DNA of 64,000 nucleotides from Trifolium pratense (taxonomy: Eukaryota > Streptophyta > Magnoliopsida > Fabales > Fabaceae). Position 1 is the first letter of the stretch, and every line of letters starts with the position of its first letter. The DNA lies in the NCBI RefSeq assembly GCF_020283565.1, contig NC_060065.1, positions 35,142,409 to 35,206,408 on the forward strand. The letters are read 5' to 3'. Below, one piece after another: positions 45,858 through 58,715 of this stretch. The notes beneath the pieces were generated by a model that saw nothing but the letters and a program-made list of their open reading frames with translations, had not been told where the DNA came from and ran no database searches. The position numbers and the translations under genes were made by a program.

Positions 45858-47566
45858 GTTTTCTAACATAGACCCTAGTTAGGTCTAAGTTAGCAAGGTG
45901 CACATTTTCAATTGGACCAAAATACCCATTCTTTTAATTTTTGAAAGAATAGAGCAACAGGGGCATTTCTGTAATTTTCTGCAATTTTGCCAACCATATA
46001 CACGCGCCCCACCTTCTTAAACCATTAATAGACGCGGATCCAGTGTCGCACGCGTACCGAAGGACCATGGTTACAGACCGTTGATTTCCATCAGACAGCC
46101 AAGATCTGATCTCATCAAGACTGTCTGATCAATCAGACAGCCCAGATCATCCAGATCCATCAGATTCAAGCGCCTGCGTCACACTTGATTACAACCTGGA
46201 GAGAGAAAAATTTGCTTTTTAAAAGTAGGACACGTGTCACACAATGGTTGGCTGGGCGTGATTTTTGTTCATTTAATACTTTGAACTCAATTATTTCGTT
46301 GTAAATTAATTTTTTATTTTTTTATTTTTATACCAAAATTCATAATTTTTTTTGTGTACAAATAGAGACTTGGTTCGTTTGATTTGGACACCGAAAAAAA
46401 AACGCAATTTTTCACTACCTTAATCTCATTTTTTGTCTACTAAATACGTTACTTGTGTGTTGTAATTTAACACGCACCACTCAACCAACTCACTGAAACC
46501 ATTATACCAGGAAAATAGTAGATAATATTCTGGAACTTTTGGTATATTTTATGAAATTTTTGGAGACCTGAAACTATTTTTAGTTAATTAAATGAGATAA
46601 AACGGTAATTAAAAACTAATGTTTGCTTCTGAAACCATTTTACTGGTAGAATGGTTGCACATAGTTGTATTCTGAAACCATTTTACTGGTAGAATGGTTT
46701 CAATGAGTAATTTATTAATTGTGTTTGCTTCTGAAACCATTTATTCGGTACAATGGTTTCAGAGAGTTGTAATCTGAAACCATTTTGCTGGTAGAATGGT
46801 TTCAGTAAGTTGATTATTAGTTATTTGCTTCTGAAACCATTTAGCTTGTAGAATGGTTTCACATAGTTGTATTCTGAAACCATTTTACTGGTAGAATGGT
46901 TTCAGTGAGTAATTTATTAATTGTGTTTGCTTCTGAAACCATTGTACCAGATAAATGGTTTCAGAGAGTTGTAATCTGAAACCATTTTGCTGGTAGAATG
47001 GTTTCAGTAAGTTGATTATTAGTTATTTGTTTCTGAAACCATTTAGCTTGTAGAATGGTTTCAGTGAGTTGATGTAAGGTAGTGAAAAATGAGATTAAGG
47101 TAGTGAAAAATTGGGTTTTTTTTTCTGTGTCCAAATCAAACGAACCAAGTCTCTATTTGTAGAGAAAAAAAAATTATGAATTTTGGTATAAAAATTAAAA
47201 AATAAAAAATTAATTTACGACGAAATAATCGAGTTTAAAGTATTAAATGAAAAAAAATTAACGCAGCCAATCAGCTTCTGACACGTGGCCTGCCTTTTCA
47301 AAAGGCTTTCTCTCTCCTCGTAATGCTTCCACCCACGCGCGCCTGTCGGCGCGTGTGATGCACGCGCGTGGATTTTGTCAAATGAGAAGCTGCCACGTGT
47401 CCTGGGGGGGGGGAAGAAGTGGGGGGCGCGTGTATTTTTGAGTAAAATTACAGAAATGCCTCTGTTGCTCAATTCTTTCAAAAATTAAAAAAATGGGTAT
47501 TTTTGTCCAACTCAAAAGGTGCACCTTGCTAACTTAGACCCAACTGGGTCTAAGTTAGCAGCCCCC
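45855..47566. mobile_element. Large fold-back element, 1.7 kb, inserted in a TA repeat
   Basis: The outer ends pair: GGTCTAAGTTAGCAAGGTGC (left) with GCACCTTGCTAACTTAGACC (right). Pairing continues with gaps through TACCCATT...TTTTTGAAAGAAT, an ACACGTG-containing GC-rich block, CATTTAATACTTT, and a poly-A/T block, for about 490-630 bp per arm. The arms meet around a central array of palindromes (46629-47060). It sits within TATATA on both sides, so the target duplication cannot be read. No transposase. The superfamily is not certain; long-armed Mutator-like or fold-back elements are the candidates. Confidence 0.85.
46629..47060. repeat. Higher-order array of TGAAACCATT...AATGGTTTCA palindromes
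   Basis: Nine units, each CTGAAACCATT, 7-10 bp, then AATGGTTTCA, begin near 46629, 46671, 46730, 46773, 46831, 46874, 46934, 46977 and 47034. Units four apart resemble each other most: the pattern repeats with a period of about 203 bp. A tenth half-unit lies near 46493. Confidence 0.93.
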
Positions 47567-47989
47567 ATATATATATATATATATATTTAAAAAAAATTAC
47601 CTTATACTATATAATATTATACTTTTTTTTGGATAATTATATATTATTATACCGATTTTAATTTAAATTAATTAATTTTCTTAAAAAAATAAGATTATTT
47701 TAATAAATTTATATTTTTATAAAGACACTTTAGTTGGTCCTTAAATTAACCACTTATTTACCTTAAGAGTAAGATTATAGAAGTCAACAATCAAATTAAT
47801 CATTCTTTCGATAAGAACTCTTAAATAAATCTCTGATGAATATTTTTAAAAGGTTTATGACTCTATTAATTAAACTATTAAACTAATATTTTATATAAAC
47901 AAAAAATAAATAATGAATAAATGTTCCCTTTTTTAATGAATAAGAGACAACATTACAATGAAGCCTCTTATTTTGAACTATTTAATTTA

Positions 47990-48345
47990 GTTTTAGCTAT
48001 ATTTGGTGGTGTTTTGTTGCTCTAGAGCTAGTTTCGTTTTTAACGGAAGGGTGTTCGCACTAGTTGTCTTTAGCATCAGAAGCTGTTAGTTCTTTAGTTT
48101 CTCCATTGTTGTATGACTGTTATTTATATCGTTTCTACCCTGTTGTATTGGCTTTGTTATGTTTCCTTTGGGAGATCTCTATTAGAATTATGGAAAAGGT
48201 GTGTCAAGGCTTAGATATTTAGTAAAGGGGTTTACTGTTTATGTATTATGCATCGAATCACCAAGACCTGCTTGTATTGTTTTAGACATGCCTTATGCCT
48301 TACTTATTCCAATTCCTTTGCTTTTGCAAAAAAAAAAAAAATTGA
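47990..48345 (+). mobile_element. Possible LINE 3' end
   Basis: T/G-rich, codon-poor sequence (TTGTTGTATGACTGTT, CTTTGCTTTTG) ending in a run of 14 A at about 48330-48343, as in 3' ends of plant L1 elements. No RT is present and target duplications were not found. Confidence 0.3.
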
Positions 48346-48949
48346 GTTTCGTGTATACATTCATTTATTTAGAATTTTTTTATGTAAAAGTTTTGTTTAT
48401 ATTTTTTTTTTGTTAAATTGTTTATAATTTTTTAATAATAGACTAATAGTACTTAGCGATCGTTTAATTCTTTCAACCAGCACATCTTAAAATATTTTAA
48501 ATGGGTATCGTCAATAACTTTACATCCTACTGATAACCCTACATCATTATAAATAGATACAACAACAATATACGCATACCAATGTTTATTTAAGAAATTG
48601 TAACTATTAGGTGATCAATTGATCTTTGCTCTAATGGGGATACCTATTAGGTACAAATACTTAAAAAATATGTACTCACCATTGGAGATGGCCTAACACG
48701 ATAAATGAATTTGATTAAGGCTTTAGAAACCAACAAAATATGATAAGAAAATAATTTATATATTACCCTATAAAATATAGAGTATATTTTAAAATAGAAA
48801 ATAAAATTAATAATATAAATAATTAAATAATGAACTTCAAATCACGAACTCACCTCAGATCAAAGATCAAATATTTAGGCACGAACTCATAACTACACCG
48901 CTAAAAAACTTTGAATACAAGGATCAAATACTAGGATTCAACTCTTGCT

Positions 48950-49100
48950 TTTCCATCGAGCCAATTAGGACTCTCGTACCACTTGTTGGTAAGATCGAGA
49001 GAATGGTGGGATTGAGAGCAACCACAAACCAATGATCCACAACCAACAAGAGATGAGAACGCCACATCTTTATTAAAAATCTTAAGAAATTAAATAAAAA
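48950..49100 (-). mobile_element. Decayed copia-type LTR end with primer site
   Basis: On the minus strand, CTTACCAACAAGTGGTACGA followed by GAGTCC looks like an LTR end and a mutated initiator-Met primer site (TGGTATCAGAGC). AATAAAGATGTGG upstream fits LTR sequence. No internal coding region remains. From 49100 to 50229 I see no gene. Confidence 0.35.
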
Positions 49101-50229
49101 TATAACTTATTTTATACTTTGAATATTTAACTAATTCATAATCGATGCAAAGCTAACATTTATACTTGAACTCAATAGAGGAGGGTTTGAAGTTAACTTT
49201 TTCCAACTTAACATTTAACACATTCTCTTTTGTTAACAAATAAAACTAACAATTTTTTTAAAAAAAATAAACAAAAAAAAAATGTTTTTGCAAAATAAAC
49301 TACCCTTAATTGTCATTGTCACTACAGGTACATAGCATAGCATGCCTTATGTCTACGCTTTTCATAGCATAAACCAAATTAGACAAAACACTAAACCTGT
49401 GTAGGGCACCTAGTTTTCAAACTCCTACTGAAACCATTTTGATTTTCTGCAGTGTATTTTTCCTGTGTGAGTAATGCAGAGGGCCGAAGCACCCGCAATA
49501 AAACAATTCTCATTGCTTTACACCAAAATCACAAAACTACTCTAATGTCTTCATCTAAAACTACTACTTTCAATCTCATCTACCCGTGTGTGTTTTTCGC
49601 AAAAGCCAAGATCTAACACTTCTCTTTAATGGTGAGAATTTCGTGATGTATTTGGTCACGAGATATAGCAGTGCTCTTTTGTGTAAGTTAGTAATTAGAT
49701 GCCGACGACTAGGTCATATATCCGAAATGGTCATCAAAATATAAATGTAGAAGGAAAGTATTAATGTCAACACAAAATATAAATTCACAAAATCTTACTT
49801 GGAAGTCACTCGAAGTATAGTAAGTTGAATTAAAAACTTACATGCATAGATTTGTTCTACTGATTTTATGCAGCACATTCATGCCAAAGCAAATTCAATC
49901 GACATTCCATGTATATCACATAGATTCAATCTTTGAGTGAAATCTTGAAAGCTATATACTTTGCACATTGAAGATTCACTTTGTACATAAAATTCAACTT
50001 TTTTAGTCCTATTGTCTGCCATAGAGTAAAAGAAAAGAGAGAGTCTTTACCCACTAAGAAGCATGAATGACACATAACAACTACACATTTTTCATTCACA
50101 TTTTTAATATTGCATAATAAACTATATAAACTTAATTAACACAAGTTCACAATACAATTTTGGAGAATGTGACTTCACCTATTAAGCTTAGCAATAACAT
50201 TAAATAAACCAAAACATAATGAAACCCTT

Positions 50230-53200
50230 TTAAACAAGAACCAAAACTAAGCCCAAAATCATAAGCCCGAGATGTAAAAAGCCCAACCCGCGAAGCCCGT
50301 TGGACCCAGAAAACCAAACTCTCACATCATCCACAACAGGCCCACATAGAGAAACCATATCATCACTTCTTGTATTGTAGTAAACACTATAGAATGCAAT
50401 TCTAGTCATATCAGCTTTGGCAGTGAAATTGAGGTTAGCAATTTGGAAACTAGAATTTGAATTTGGTGTGTAATGAATGCTTTGAGTTTGGTCACCAGCA
50501 AATGCCATAACAGCTAGAGGTTCCTTGCATTTGTCATCGGCATGACCTAATGAAAATGTTAAGGTATATGGTTTTTCGGGTTTGGTTTCAACCATTTGAG
50601 ATATGATGCCTTCTTTTCCCGAGAGTAGCTCGATCGCTCTTCTTCCTTGTGGAACCGCGTAATGATCAGAATCAATGAAGCGGACGGCACGATTTGATTC
50701 GACTATCCAACCGGGGAGTGACGAAGTTTCTCCATCTAGGTTTGTTGGAAGTAGGACTCCCATCGACGTGTTTTGAAACATCCATGGACCTTCTTCGAAA
50801 TCACCGTTGATTACTGCATTGTCTGCAAATCTCAACATAGCTAATATTAATAGCCATTCATGTCAAAATTAAAAGTACTAATTGTGAGAGATTACAAGAG
50901 TGCTGAATTTTTTTCTAAGGACACAATTACACAAGAGTTCTACAGCAAAAAATCAAATATAACTTAAACTCATGAATAATCTCTTGTATGATTTTTATCA
51001 AGTTAGTAAGAAATTTTTTTTTACATTGTCAACCAATCACAAATAATCTCTTATATGAATTTTTTTTTTTTTTTTTCCTACAACTTCCCTTCACAAGAAG
51101 TTATTCGGGGCACTATTCGAGACACGACACTTATTATTGTGGGCACCGGTAGCAGGCAGGGGTGGACCAAATGGACCATGGCTACTCTCCATTTTTAAAA
51201 TCATGCAGAAGCTGCTGCAGTTGAAAAACGATATTAAGACAAATTCATCCGCTGTAATCTTCATTGCAAGATATAAGCTAATATTTTTATTCTGTTTTCT
51301 AAGATGTGCTACTGATTTCTGTTTTTTACTATTCTGCTTGTGCTAGTACATTCAAGCTAAACTTGCTAGTTTGCACTTGCAATTCTATTAGTTATACTAT
51401 TAGTTATATATTACTATCGTTTTCAAACTGAATGTCGTATAAGATTTTTGCAGTCGCATTCATGATTTGTTATGATGTATCTATAATATATCTACCTTTA
51501 ATTTATTACATTACATTAACAGTTGATATTACATACTTTACACTCTTACGTCAATCAGTCACCTTAGAAGACTCGGATCCATAATTGACATTGTGGGGCA
51601 TATGAATTAATTCCAACAAATATATAATAGCATATCTAAGTGCATTAAAAATTTAAATGATATTGCAGGAAAACATTAAAAGTGGTCACAAGTATTCACA
51701 GCAAAGTATAAATGCATGGATTGACATATAGATAAAAAAATAACAATGGACTTCAAATTAACACATACCTTTGGGTTTATCAGGAGTGAAAAGTTTCTTG
51801 ATAGCAATGTTATCAATGATGGGTCCACAAGTAGGGTCATCCTCCATACCAGGGTTCTTAAAAACCAACCTAAAAGTATCCTCATCAGCATTGAAAGAAA
51901 CCGCATAAGGATTCCAACCTTGAACATTATACAGTGTCTGCAGGTCTATTGTCTGTGATGCAGATGCTACGGATACATTAAGCGATTCAAGTTGAGCGCA
52001 CGTGCGAGCCGCGCAAAATGTGACCGAGTAAATTGAACCTTTTTCGACAGGTACATCCTGGCTTATTTCAGCATCGTTACCTAGTCGAATTGCGTGTCTA
52101 CCTTGTGGTACTATGAGGATCATTCCACCTTGTTTTTGCCCTGATTCAACTAGTTCAACCGTGCCATTTGATTTCCAGTTTGGGACTTCACTTGGTCCTT
52201 CTATTATTGCTTCGTTAGGGAACCCATTTGATGGACTTGACTCAAAATCTCCATTTGATACTAACCCTGCGAATAAAATATAGAAAATCTTATTAAAGTT
52301 ATGTAAAAATGTAAATGTTATTGTCAATTTTAAAATGATTATGTTTTTTTTTACACGATTTCTTCTGCGCGCAAATGCAGATAATAATCTTTCAAGTCAG
52401 ATAGGACCATAATAAATGGACTAAATTTAAACTCGACTTCTGATTAAATTGGAAGAGACTATTATCATCTAATCTAAGTGCTCTAAGCTAAATGATTACT
52501 TATGTAAAGAGAACCGATCTAGTAAATGCAACTCAGCTGATAAAAATGAGCTCACAATTAAAGTACTACTATAATCTTTGGTAATAATCAAGCTGAATCT
52601 TTGACCCTAGTCAACTATGGTTCAATTCCAAAATTGGTTGAAAAGCTTAATAAGTGAAAAGGACAATATAGAATTATTATATACTATAGTACTATACCCC
52701 ACTACAACCCCCAACTCCAGCCCGATATGTGCAGAGTCTTATTAATAGGAGTATGTATACTTCAGAAAAATTACCCTACAAATTCAATTATCTACTAGTT
52801 GTGTCCTTCAACTAGGATATAATAAAAAAATAAAAAAATAGACATTAATATTTTGCGCTGAAAAGATTTTTTATAAGTACTTCCTCCGGTCTTAATTATA
52901 AATAATTTTTTATTTTTTAGATTCACTTTCGAATAATTAATGTATCTGGGCACATACCGGAATCTAAACCAAATGCAATTAATCAAACTAGTAGCAGTAA
53001 ATGTTATGGTAATCAAAATCAACATTTATGTTGAACTAAATGCAATGCAACAAAAATACAATAATCTTGTAACCAAAAAAAAAAATACAATAATCTTTCT
53101 TTTATTGTCATTGCACCTTAGCTATAACTACTACTACTATGAGGCTATAAATAAGCCTATATCCATTATTTCCAATTTATTATCTAGCCACTCTTAGAAA

Positions 53201-56200
53201 ACAATAAAGGCGCAACAAGCCAATAATAGACAATGAAATTTAGATTACCTTATCCAACTAATGGGCCTAAGAGCCCATAATGAAACATTAAATTATGGAA
53301 CAAAATAAGCAACACTTCAAAAATGTCACCATAGAAACCAAGTTGGCACAAGTAGAAAACGAAAAATAGGAACAAAATAAATAAGCTAGCATTGAAAAAA
53401 ATGACATTTTAAAATGTATTATGGGAAGAAACCAATGAAAGCTAGCATGATGTGAAAAGATTCGTAGTAAGAAAAAAACGACAAGAAAAAATAATTTTGA
53501 AAGGGAACAAATTGAGGTCTTGTACTATCCCACTAGAACCAGAACCCGCGTTTAGGGTATGGGTCCCAACACATGCTCTCACTCCTCTCTAATTATCCTT
53601 TTTCTTTGACCAAAAGACAACTAGAAAAAACTACTACTTCCTCTATTCCAAAATAAGCTCTAAGTTGACCACTTTGTACTGTACAATTTTAAGTACTAAT
53701 ATATTTATTGTTTCAAAAAAAATGTATTAATATATTTATAGTTATTTATTATTGTATTAAAAATTATGAAAATTTGATATTTTTAAAAAATATTAAGACA
53801 AAAGATAAATCAAACATATTATATATTAATAACTTTTTTGTTCAAGTAGTTTTTTTTTTGTTGACAGAATTGTTGGCTAAAATGTCAGCTTATCTAATTT
53901 TTATTCAAGTAGTTTTTTGTTGCCGAAATTGTCACATAGTTTTTTTGCTTAAAAATTTCACTCATAAAATAGATAAATGAGATAACCGAAGTTCGAACTC
54001 AGATCTTCTGCATATATAATACAATATCACTACCAACTGAACTAAACTTAGGAGACTTATATTGTTTGTCTTTAATTGAATCTAATTAATTAATGTAATT
54101 ATTTTACTATACTACTCGTAGTAACTAGTGACATAGAACCAAGGGCATGGCTTTGAGCATGGGAATAGGGTTTGGTACTTTAGGACTTAGGTGACATAAA
54201 ACACAAATAATGGTAAAAGTGTTGAGTTTCTTTACGGAAAGGTCCTTATACTTTGGTGAAGATTGGAGGGAAAAAAACATTTGTTTAAGAGGCGGGAACA
54301 ATGTGTGAATGGTCATTTTGATGATTTCATATCCCTAGGTAGGATAATGCATAAAAGTCTTTTGCTTGGGACCCATATGCTTACGGCTTTACCAACCATA
54401 TGGTTTACAATACATCTCTAGGTAAAGATTTTTCTTCTCTTATTAGTCCTACTAGGACTCACTCCTACAAGAATCTTCAGACTATTTTGATTTGCATGTT
54501 TTTAGGGTAAAGTTTTTGGTATTTTCACACTTTATCAATAATTGCATGATTGCGATGTTTTGCGGTGATTTTAGATTTTAGATAAACAATAAATGAATTT
54601 AATTTAATCTATGGCATAGGTTGGTAATGTAATGAGGCAATGTAAAACTTTGTTTTGTATACTAACATGTGTGAAATTAAGCTCTAATTAAATTGATTTG
54701 TACTCGTATATATTAAAGTAAGGGCCCGTTTGGTGCGCAGGATAGCATAGTGACATGATAGGATATAAAACAGGATAAGGATAAGATAGGATAACAGCAG
54801 GATAACAGTTATACTCAGTTATCATATCCTGTGTTTGGTGCACACAGGATAACAAACATGATAACTATTATATTTTGTTTTTAATACATACTTGCTCATA
54901 ATAATATGATAAGATATATAACATATTTAATTGACAAAATTACTCTTGTAAAACAATTGTTATTTTTTTAAAATTATTTTGTAATACTTTGAATTTTATA
55001 AATAAAAAATATAAATAAGTAATCAAATAACTTTATATAATTTAAAATAAAAATCATGAGAAAATAAGCAAGTTTAATTTTTTATATGAATCATGATCAA
55101 ATAAATAACTCAATAATATATACATGTTAGATAAGCCAAATAAATATATGATATATCTCATACGTAAATAATAAAACTACTATTGCAAAAGAATTATATT
55201 TAATTTTTTATAAAATTTAAATTAATATCCCTATTTTTCAATTTTTTAATAATAATTTTACTTTAAAATATTGTAATTTTAGTAAAATTTTGATTTTTTA
55301 GAATATGTAAATTACAAAATTACCCCTATGAAAAAATCACATATTAAAAATTAATTATTTAATTATTTATATTTTATTAATTTTATTTTATGTATTTTAA
55401 AATATATTTTATAAAATAAACCAGTAATTTTTTTTCTTATCCTATCCTGCTGATAACCCAGCTCAAATTCAGGATAAGAATTATAACTAGAGAGACAGGA
55501 TAGGATAAGCTTCAGGATTAACTTATCATATCCTGCTGTATCACCAAACACTGGATTGCGGCAGGATATGATACAGTTATCATATCCTGTCTCTTATCCT
55601 GTGCACCAAACGGGCCCTAAAAGGATAGATATATCACTGTCATAAGCAATTTTGTACCCAAAATCAAGGTGGGTCATATACAATTAGGACTAAGAATTTG
55701 GTCATATTAGGAAGGTTAGTTGCATGATTTATTTTCCTCAAACATTATATTACTTTCCTCTCTTTTTAACGTTTTTTTTTTATTACTTTCTTCTCTAAAT
55801 AAAAATATAAAATCTCTTAAAAACTAATCTTATATACTTTTTTATAATATTCTATTTAAATTTTCAACTACATTAATTCTTTTTTTAACAACATACTCCT
55901 AAATTTTTTTTTCTACAACTTATAATAAATACTACTATTTCCACAAAAAAAAAAAAAAATAGTACAATGGAAACATAAATAAACAATCTCTTCAAAAATA
56001 AACTTGTAAAATCATTTAATGAGTAGAAAAGTACTAACATTTTTTAGGCATTGTAAAAAATTACAGTACCAAATTGAAACATTTAACTCCACTCCTAATA
56101 CTGTGGATTAGAGAGAAACTAAATTGAAACATTGAGTCGGTGGAAGAAGAAAGAAACATCACAATGAAAAACACTAAATAGAAACAAAATGCACATAGCA

Positions 56201-56640
56201 AAGAAACCAAAGTAGTGTTAAAACATAGTAACAAGCTACACAAAACATCTATAATAATTTTAAGACTCCACAAATTTCAGACCAAAATTTTAATCTTCAA
56301 CTTCATAGATCATTTTCTTGTTTCTATATATAATTGGTATCTTAAATTAAAGTCTCAAAAATTAAAACCCAATACCCAAAAACCCATTTAAATTATAGCT
56401 ATAACAAAATCACTAGCATTTTCATCTTTGTATTATATTATAAAATTAGACCCACAAAAACCATAGAATGAAATAACACACAAATCAAATGTAAAAGAAG
56501 CAATTTTGATATCAGATCTTAAAAGACAAAGAAAGTATAAGAGGAACATTACCATCTTCTGCTGTGGTTGTGAAAGCATGGAGTAAGAATAGAGGCACCA
56601 ACATGAAGACCAATTTCATTCTTGTGGAACTTTGAGCCAT
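50230..56640 (-). CDS. DUF642 cell-wall protein, probably GPI-anchored
   Basis: DUF642 proteins are plant-specific extracellular proteins with two galactose-binding-like domains; members bind cell-wall polysaccharides and affect pectin methylesterase. Three exons: 56553-56640, 51769-52266, 50230-50822; phases agree, 392 residues. Seen: signal peptide (KLVFMLVPLFLLHAFTTTA), first domain starting LVSNGDFE with VPQGRHAIRLG and DPTCGPIIDNIAI, second domain starting NAVINGDFEEGPW with VPQGRRAIELL and SLCGPVVDDVRVW. The two domains share their layout. After a small-residue stretch (SGSNGLRG) the protein ends in a hydrophobic tail (LHLGLMILGLVLVLV), as in the GPI-anchored subgroup. Intron 1 (52267-56552) is 4.3 kb and holds a PIF/Harbinger element; intron 2 is 946 bp. 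Intact. Confidence 0.96.
54722..55617. mobile_element. PIF/Harbinger-type element, 896 bp, in DUF642 intron 1
   Basis: Terminal inverted repeats GGGCCCGTTTGGTGCGCAGG and GGGCCCGTTTGGTGCACAGG (one mismatch) with the 3-bp target TAA on both sides (54719-54721 and 55618-55620). Ends are rich in AGGATAA/TTATCCT subterminal repeats; the middle is AT-rich and noncoding. Confidence 0.92.
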
Positions 56641-57126
56641 CTTCAAGCTGCTAAGGTTTTGTGATACGTGTGTGTATATAGTGTGTTGTGTGTACTCTGT
56701 TTTTGAGGAGCAGAGCACAAAGGTAAAGAGAGTAAGGAGTGAGTGAGTGTCCTTTTATGTAAGATTCTCAGCAGGAGCAGTAGTACTATGGTCTCTTTTC
56801 TTTGTTTAGCTTGGGTTAAAATCACTTTATTAAAATAAAGTTTGGTTTTTTAATTCTTTATATTTGTCTAAAGTTTGTAGCGATCTATAGTGTAGGGACA
56901 CTTTTTTTGTTTGTCATTATTATAGTAAAGAGTGTTATTCAATATTCTTTTTTCAAATTTTAGTAAAAAAAAATATCTTTTCAAATAAGTTTCAATTTAT
57001 CAAAATGAATTGATCAAATTTATAAGTCTTTTACCTGTTAAACATGTGGTTTGAAGATGTGGCGAAGTCAGAAAAATTATAAAGATTGGGTAAAATGTCA
57101 CGGGTAACAAGTGACATAATATATAA

Positions 57127-57517
57127 GGGGGTGTTTGTTTCAAGGTTAGGAATAATATTCCTGGGAATATATGGGTTGGAATAAATATACCCATGTTTGT
57201 TACAAGGTTGACATGAAATTATTCCTGGATATGAAGTTTCCTTGGAATAAAATAACTTCCAATAACTTCTCTTATTCCCATGATTTTATTCCCAAGGAAA
57301 TGGGTGAGAAAGAAAAGTTCCCATGAAAATGGGAATACATTTTAAATAACTTCCAATAACTTCTCTTTTACCCACTTTTATCAGTAATTCCTAGGAATGT
57401 AGTTAATATGAACCAAACATGTTTTTTTTAAAATACCTGGGAATAAAGTTCCCATTATTATTTCCTGGGAATATGATTCCTGTGAGTAAAATTAACAACC
57501 TTGAAACAAACGCCCCC
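57127..57517. mobile_element. PIF/Harbinger MITE, 391 bp, upstream of DUF642
   Basis: Terminal repeats GGGGGTGTTTGTTTCAAGGT and GGGGGCGTTTGTTTCAAGGT (one mismatch), TAA target on both sides (57124-57126 and 57518-57520), and GGAATAA/TTATTCC subterminal repeats. No ORF. The 57518-58187 stretch holds nothing recognised. Confidence 0.92.
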
Positions 57518-58187
57518 TAAAAGGATAAAATTTATAGTTATAGAGATTGGGTAAAAATATTTCGTCAGAATTCGGACAACTGTTCGGGTTTATTAGGCCT
57601 TGGTTTCTCCCATGGTTGGAAGGAGGAGAATAATTCATGTGTACATTTTACAGATTGGAAAATGTTCAATATGTACAAAAATTTACTATATTAAATATGT
57701 CTTAGAATTTGAGAGTTGTCTAGTTCAATATTACATAACTCATTTAGTGCGTGGATAAAAACATGGATGATCTGATGGATAAAACTTGATAGATAGTCTA
57801 ACAAATTTTAGAGGAAATTATGATATTATCTTAGAATTTGAGAATTAGGTCTAATTTAACCTGTAAAATTAACTTATAAAATGAGAATTATCTATAATTA
57901 AAAATTAATGTTTCAATCATCTCATATTTGAGTTGAAACTCTTAACAACGTGTGAGGGCACATAAGTCAAGTTATTTTCTCACAACAAATTTTTTCTCTA
58001 CACAAGAATTGAGATAAACTATGGTTGAAAATGTCTAAATCCTGATGCCGAATTAGATATATTGTTGGTATGACTCTGACTTTGGATTCTTTATACAAGA
58101 AGAGTAATATTGGCACACAAAAATTGGTAATTCTAATATGGATCACTTCATCAAGTTGTTCATGGTGGATCAGTCACGAATAACATT

Positions 58188-58445
58188 ATAACGAATACAA
58201 ATTTTACAAAATTTACCGTTGGATTGAAAGTTTAGATCATATAGATCATCCATAGAAAATTTTAGAAAATTGAAAACTATTTGATATGTTATTGAGACAA
58301 ATCAAGATTAACGGTTTATTAAATAACGTAAATCTTGATGGGTCTCAATAACACATCAAATTATTTTCAAAAAAATTTATGGATGATCTATACGATATAA
58401 ACTTTCAATCCAATAGTGAATTTTGTAAAATTCATATTCAGTAAA
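58188..58445. repeat. Long inverted repeat, arms about 125 bp
   Basis: The left arm (AATTTTACAAAATTTACCGT TGGATTGAAAGTTTAGATC...) pairs with the right arm (GATATAAACTTTCAATCCAA...TTTTGTAAAATTCATATTC), including ATAGATCATCCATA/TATGGATGATCTAT and TTATTGAGAC/GTCTCAATAA. Probably a MITE; no clear target duplication. Confidence 0.75.
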
Positions 58446-58543
58446 TCACTTGTACATTAGCCCACAAAAATTTTGTATTATATGCATATTGGTAAACTTT
58501 TTTTATTGGTATAAATAATAGTAGTATTATAGTACTGGGTCAT

Positions 58544-58715
58544 GCTAAACAGTACCACAGATACTAGTTAAGCATACTAAAAAAAGAAAGAAAAAACAAA
58601 ATTAATGATGAGAGATAATAACTTTTTACATCTTTAAGATATTGAATTCACAATTTTCAACATAAAATTTCCATTTTGATATCCTTAACCAGTACCAAGG
58701 GACACTGTCTAATGT
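58544..58715. mobile_element. Small MITE, family member 1
   Basis: Ends GCTAAACAGTACCACAGATA-CTAGTTAAG and GTTAAGG-type inverse, with the shared middle AATGATGAGAGATAATAACT TTTTACAT. It is a diverged copy of 61035-61215. The following 58716-59819 has no recognised gene. Confidence 0.6.

Noticed and set aside
46629..47060. CRISPR-like spacing of palindromic repeats
   Set aside because: The DNA is plant nuclear; the intervening segments are themselves repeated with a 203-bp period, so they are not unique spacers.
50840..51760. Possible extra exon in DUF642 intron 2
   Set aside because: Exons 2 and 3 already join in phase and give a complete two-domain protein; nothing in the intron matches the family.
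52879..52920. Stowaway-like end CTTCCTCCGGTCTTAATTAT, and CTTCCTCTATTCC near 53638
   Set aside because: No matching opposite end or TA duplication could be paired with either; too weak to call.
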